Source: Spirochaetaceae bacterium (lineage in GTDB: Bacteria > Spirochaetota > Spirochaetia > SZUA-6 > Fen-1364). Taken from it: DNA of 17,275 nucleotides. The position numbers were made by a program, and so were the translations under genes. Below are positions 14,344 through 17,275 of the stretch, in pieces. The stretch covers positions 1 through 17,275 of the forward strand of contig PLNO01000278.1 of the NCBI GenBank assembly GCA_003141795.1, given 5' to 3'. A model generated the notes under the pieces. That model made no database searches. It saw nothing but the letters and a program-made list of their open reading frames with translations, and was not told the origin of the DNA. Positions within the stretch are counted from its first letter, which is position 1; every line of letters begins with the position of its first letter.

Positions 14344-14413
14344 CGTTCGATACCGAACGAACGTCCTCGGAAGGACGTCATACCTTTGTGTCGAGGTGAG
14401 GTCCATTCTCACC
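14344..14413 (+). promoter_or_regulatory. Hairpin-rich upstream region of the lipoprotein gene
   Basis: Three perfect inverted repeats lie in sequence: CGTTCG/CGAACG (14344-14359, 4-nt loop), ACGTCCT/AGGACGT (14361-14378, 4-nt loop) and GGTGAG/CTCACC (14395-14413, 7-nt loop). A short palindrome TACCGGTA is at 14315-14322. The 229-bp region lies between the divergent PilZ and lipoprotein genes. The repeats could be operator sites or a folded leader. I could not assign clear -35/-10 boxes. Confidence 0.4.
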
Positions 14414-14447
14414 ACGTTCGTTTCCCATTCTGTGCTCAGGAGGAATC

Positions 14448-14810
14448 ATGAAAAAGAAGTTGTTCATCGGAGGCGCGGTCGTTCTGTTCGTCCTTGCGAT
14501 CGCCGGCTGCAGCCTCTTCACGACCACCGACCTCATCGTCGGCAGCTGGCAGCAGGTATCGATCAACGGGTCCACCCCGGGCCTTGTGACGATTGTTGAC
14601 TTCACCGACACGACGTACACCGTGTCGACAGCCGCAGTGACACCGTACGCCGGGACGTGGACGAAGAGCGGGAGCACCTACACATTGACCGGAGCTTTCT
14701 TCGGGTTCATCAGCACCACCTCGACGATCACGCCTGCGTACAGCAGCTCGAACAACACGCTGACGTACACGGATGGCAACGGTGACGTTGAAGTCTACAA
14801 TAGAAAGTAG
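14448..14810 (+). CDS. Small lipocalin-like lipoprotein
   Basis: A 120-residue precursor with a bacterial lipoprotein signal: MKKKLFIGGAVVLFVLAIAG followed by C21, giving the lipobox I-A-G-C. The mature protein of 100 residues starts CSLFTTTDLIVGSW and continues as short Thr/Ser-rich beta strands (YAGTWTKSGSTYTLTG, NNTLTYTDGNGDVEVYNR). The LIVGSW opening and strand pattern resemble lipocalin-like DUF proteins in which a membrane-tethered beta-barrel binds a small hydrophobic ligand. AGGAGG five bases before the ATG is a near-ideal ribosome site. The gene is monocistronic, with a hairpin-rich leader and a strong hairpin beginning ten bases after the stop. The ligand is unknown. Confidence 0.8.
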   Translation: MKKKLFIGGAVVLFVLAIAGCSLFTTTDLIVGSWQQVSINGSTPGLVTIVDFTDTTYTVSTAAVTPYAGTWTKSGSTYTLTGAFFGFISTTSTITPAYSSSNNTLTYTDGNGDVEVYNRK

Positions 14811-14820
14811 CGGGGGCTTT

Positions 14821-14853
14821 CGAGGCCGCGATTATTCCTTGATCGCGGCCTCG
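14821..14853. terminator. Long hairpin between convergent genes, likely bidirectional terminator
   Basis: CGAGGCCGCGAT and its exact complement ATCGCGGCCTCG form a 12-bp stem around a nine-base loop. It begins ten bases after the lipoprotein stop. The other arm lies inside the last codons of the convergent signalling gene, so that gene's stop codon falls at the edge of the loop. No T-run follows on either strand, so its strength as an intrinsic terminator is uncertain. Confidence 0.55.
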
Positions 14854-16994
14854 ATCCCATTGACGAGCTTTTCGACGTAAGCGGGGAAATCGCCGATCTC
14901 CCCCCGGGGGATGCGGAAACCGATCGCCCCCTCGTGCCCGCCGCCGTTGGCGATGGAGAAGAGGGTGAGAAACCCGCGCAGGTCGTACTTCTTCCAGCTC
15001 CCGGCCCTGCGCAGGCGGAACTGCACGAGGTCACTCCGCTCGGGGTTGTCGTAGTAGGCGATGAGGCCGAGCTTGCCGCTGTCCTCCGCGAGCTTGTCCG
15101 CGACGACGCGAGCCGTTGAGATGATCGTGTCGTCGTCGCACTCGGCGTACAGGTGCGCCATCTCCTCCGCGGTCAGCGTCACCACGGACACCGAGCCCGC
15201 CGTCTTCTTCCGTTCCATCATGTAGCTGTAGCACCCCTCCTCATGGGTGGAGAGTTTCTGCAGCTCGGTGAAGACCTGGTCCATGGTGAAGAAGTTCGTC
15301 TTTTTCGTGGTGCGACGTGAGAGCATGTCGTTGAACATGCCGGAAAAGATCTGGTAGTACTTCTTCTCCCTGCGCGATTTCAGGTACTGGCCCATGTTCG
15401 AGTCCCCGATGATCCCCGTGAGGATGGCGAGCACCAGGTTGCGCGGGAAGAGGTCGGTTACCTCGAGACGCTCCAGCAGTTCCTTGTGGCCTTCCAGCTT
15501 CAGGAGAATATGGCCTATGAGCTCGCTCGCTGAAGAAGCTTCCGTGACGAACCGGTACCCCTCGTCCCCGAAGTAGCCGCTGTCCGCGGCGAGGTGATGA
15601 TCTATCTCGATGCGCAGTACGCGCGGGCTGGCCAGCGCCTCGCGTACCGCGGGGCTGGCCTCGATCATCGACGGCTTGGGCGTATCGCAGAGGATCACCG
15701 TATCGAGGTCCGACGGGGGCGCCTCCGAGGGCCCGAGGAGCGGAATGGAATTGTAACGGCAGATGTCCAGAAGGTACTTGAACCTGTCGTGCACGTTGCT
15801 TCCCAGATAGAGGATGGTGTCCCTGTAGAACATCCTCAATATCAGCGCCGTGGAGATCATGGAGGAGATGCAGTCGTCGTCAGGGCTCTGATGCCCCAGG
15901 ATGAGGAACCTGCGTCTGTCGGTGAACGAGCTGATGATCCGCTCGATGATCCTGTTTTTCTCCCGGATGCTCCTGATGGCCGCCTTGGGCTCGAGCCGCT
16001 CCGGTTCCACCCGTTTGGGCGCCTCTGCACAGACCACGCGGTTGCGGCCGCCCTCCTTGGCGCGGTACAGCGCGGCATCGGCCGCTGCGCGCAGGTGGGA
16101 GAGGTCCGTAGCGTGGACGGGGAATCCCGCCACGCCCATGCTGGAGGTCACCGCGGTGATCGCACCCTTCTTGTCCTTCAGGAGCTCCAGGCGCGCCACC
16201 TCGGCGCACACCTGCGCCATGAGCGCCGTGCCGTGCTCGGGCTCGGTGTCGGGCAGCACGATGACGAACTCGTCCCCGCCGTAACGCGCGATAACGTCCC
16301 CCTCACGGAGGAGCGACTTGAAGACGCCGGCCGCGGCCTTGATCGTTTCATCCCCTATCACATGCCCGTACAGCTCGTTGATCTCCCGGAAGTGATCGAG
16401 GTCCACCATGACGAGGCAGAGCTCCTGCCCCTTCTCCACGGCCTCCGCGACGTAGGTGCCCAGCGAGTCCTCGAGGAAGCGACGGTTGTAGACACCGGTG
16501 AGCTCGTCGGTGACCGCGCGCCGACGCGCGCCCTCACCCCATTGCACCATTTCGGAGACGAACTCGCTCGTGCCCCGCAGCCGCTGCGTCGTGATGTTCA
16601 GCATCCGGTACATGAGCTTCAGCGCGATCCCCGGGTGCTGCTCTATCACCTCCGAAAAAGCGTCCCGGGACAGGCTGTACAGGGTGCTCTTTTCCAGTGC
16701 GACGAGGCTCGCCGAGCGCGGGGCATTGTCGAAGATCGACATCTCCCCGACGAAGTCGCCCGGGGAAAAACGGGCGATCTCGTGCGCCCCCCCATCCGGA
16801 AGCTTGATCGTGACGGCGGCGGCTCCGGCTGCGAGGATGTAGAGGTTGTCCCCCGCGTCTCCTTCGCGAAAGACGGTTTCCCCGGCCGCATGCTCCGCAG
16901 TCGCCATGTGCTCGGCCACGAGCTCGATCTCCTTGGCGGAAAGCAGGGAAAAGACGCCGACGTGGGAGAGGACGGAGGCTGATCCGGGCTTCAT
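14832..16994 (-). CDS. Cyclic-nucleotide-binding + GGDEF + DHH/DHHA1 signalling protein
   Basis: A 720-residue soluble protein with three modules. (1) Cyclic-nucleotide-binding domain, ~10-140: the phosphate-binding cassette PGDFVGEMSIFDNAPRSAS has G83, E84 and R93 in place. (2) GGDEF domain, ~160-322: intact YGGDEF at 238-243, metal aspartate D198 in MVDLDHF, and an RxxD inhibition site (R230-D233) exactly five residues before GGDEF. (3) DHH/DHHA1 phosphoesterase, ~340-720: GHQSPDDDC (H368, D372, D374), LCDTPK (D437), IDHH (465-468), GIIGDSN (D531) and GGGH (684-687). Expected activities are c-di-GMP synthesis and hydrolysis of c-di-AMP, or of pGpG/pApA dinucleotides, under cyclic-nucleotide control. 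GdpP shares GGDEF plus DHH but has membrane helices, a PAS domain and a degenerate GGDEF. The ATG overlaps the upstream GGDEF gene's stop (ATGA). Confidence 0.9.
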   Translation of the reverse strand: MKPGSASVLSHVGVFSLLSAKEIELVAEHMATAEHAAGETVFREGDAGDNLYILAAGAAAVTIKLPDGGAHEIARFSPGDFVGEMSIFDNAPRSASLVALEKSTLYSLSRDAFSEVIEQHPGIALKLMYRMLNITTQRLRGTSEFVSEMVQWGEGARRRAVTDELTGVYNRRFLEDSLGTYVAEAVEKGQELCLVMVDLDHFREINELYGHVIGDETIKAAAGVFKSLLREGDVIARYGGDEFVIVLPDTEPEHGTALMAQVCAEVARLELLKDKKGAITAVTSSMGVAGFPVHATDLSHLRAAADAALYRAKEGGRNRVVCAEAPKRVEPERLEPKAAIRSIREKNRIIERIISSFTDRRRFLILGHQSPDDDCISSMISTALILRMFYRDTILYLGSNVHDRFKYLLDICRYNSIPLLGPSEAPPSDLDTVILCDTPKPSMIEASPAVREALASPRVLRIEIDHHLAADSGYFGDEGYRFVTEASSASELIGHILLKLEGHKELLERLEVTDLFPRNLVLAILTGIIGDSNMGQYLKSRREKKYYQIFSGMFNDMLSRRTTKKTNFFTMDQVFTELQKLSTHEEGCYSYMMERKKTAGSVSVVTLTAEEMAHLYAECDDDTIISTARVVADKLAEDSGKLGLIAYYDNPERSDLVQFRLRRAGSWKKYDLRGFLTLFSIANGGGHEGAIGFRIPRGEIGDFPAYVEKLVNGIEAAIKE

Positions 16995-17275
16995 GCGTCG
17001 ACCTTCACGAGGATCCTGTCACCGCCGGCATTGCGCGCGGCCCAGAGCTGCTCGAACGCCCTGGCTACCAGCGTCTTGGCGTCAGCCGAGGGACGCGGAT
17101 GGGAGGAGACGCCGACGCTGCCCGTGAGGGAGATCGTGTCGCTTCCCGTCGCCTGGCGAACGTCGATGGCCCGCACCGCCGACCTCATAGTCTCTGCGAC
17201 CTGCGCTGCCGCAGCCGCGTTGCGCCCCGGGAGCACGATGCAGTACTCGTCCCCCCGGAAGCGTACACCGACGTC
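16991..17275 (-). CDS. GGDEF-domain protein, C-terminal part (5' end outside window)
   Basis: Ninety-four residues are visible, open to the window edge. They begin DVGVRFRGDEYCIVLPGRNA, the second half of a GGDEF domain. The signature is R-G-D-E-Y instead of G-G-D-E-F. LTGSVGVSSHPRPSADAKTL corresponds to the usual SIGIA strand, and FEQLWAARNAGGDRILV to the usual ALYxAKxxGRNRV end. The first signature residue and several C-terminal positions deviate, so cyclase activity may be reduced or lost; RGDEF-type signatures can remain active in other proteins. Its TGA overlaps the ATG of the following three-domain gene, so both are made together. N-terminal sensory domains cannot be seen. Confidence 0.8.
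   Translation of the reverse strand, partial: DVGVRFRGDEYCIVLPGRNAAAAAQVAETMRSAVRAIDVRQATGSDTISLTGSVGVSSHPRPSADAKTLVARAFEQLWAARNAGGDRILVKVDA

Noticed and set aside
15594..16982. 462-residue ORF on the + strand
   Set aside because: It lies opposite the CNB-GGDEF-DHH gene, whose motifs are complete; the + strand product shows no domain and has shadow-type composition.

Overview
This is a GC-rich bacterial window packed with protein-coding genes; I see no rRNA, tRNA, CRISPR array or insertion sequence. The mix suggests an anaerobic, possibly acetogenic or methylotrophic bacterium: zinc/corrinoid methyltransferase components with a PocR-type regulator, c-di-GMP signalling proteins, and a lipocalin-like small lipoprotein. 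A high-GC spirochaete-like organism is a reasonable guess, but that is inference; no phylogenetic marker is present.

Layout. (1) 1-1363, + strand: the tail of an ABC transporter operon. It holds the last codons of a probable ATPase, a six-helix ABC-2-type permease, a YtrA-subfamily GntR repressor, and a 30-residue one-helix peptide whose start overlaps the repressor's stop. A perfect 28-bp palindrome at 1407-1434 separates it from the convergent next gene. (2) 1451-3352, - strand: an intracellular GH5 glycosidase resembling the fungal glucocerebrosidase/sterylglucosidase branch (GH5_12-like). (3) 3456-10355: a corrinoid methyl-transfer region. It contains a UroD/MtaA-family protein (+), four perfect 22-bp tandem repeats, two translationally coupled fold-type-II PLP enzymes (+), then on the - strand a corrinoid protein followed by a second MtaA-family protein. 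A divergent PocR/AraC regulator (+) shares an 87-bp promoter region with the corrinoid operon. (4) 10518-10868: an orphan acidic protein (+). (5) 14218 down to 10989, - strand: a run of five genes encoding a membrane-anchored PilZ protein, an unknown 156-residue protein, an alpha/beta hydrolase, a minimal SprA-type HExxH protein and a small exported Gln/Arg-rich protein. It ends in a convincing intrinsic terminator. (6) 14448-14810, +: a small lipoprotein behind a hairpin-rich leader. (7) 17275 down to 14832, - strand: two coupled signalling genes. The first is the C-terminal end of a GGDEF protein cut by the window edge. The second is a 720-residue cyclic-nucleotide-binding + GGDEF + DHH/DHHA1 protein.

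How the parts may work together. The corrinoid protein would carry a methyl group, and the two HxC...C zinc proteins would move it to or from a thiol or other acceptor, with PocR sensing a substrate. The coupled PLP enzymes may use or make an amino acid linked to that chemistry, but nothing in the sequence proves it. The end of the window is second-messenger machinery: one polypeptide appears able to bind a cyclic nucleotide, make c-di-GMP (intact GGDEF with an RxxD inhibition site) and hydrolyse a nucleotide (complete DHH/DHHA1). A PilZ c-di-GMP receptor lies nearby. This three-part protein is the most striking object in the window.
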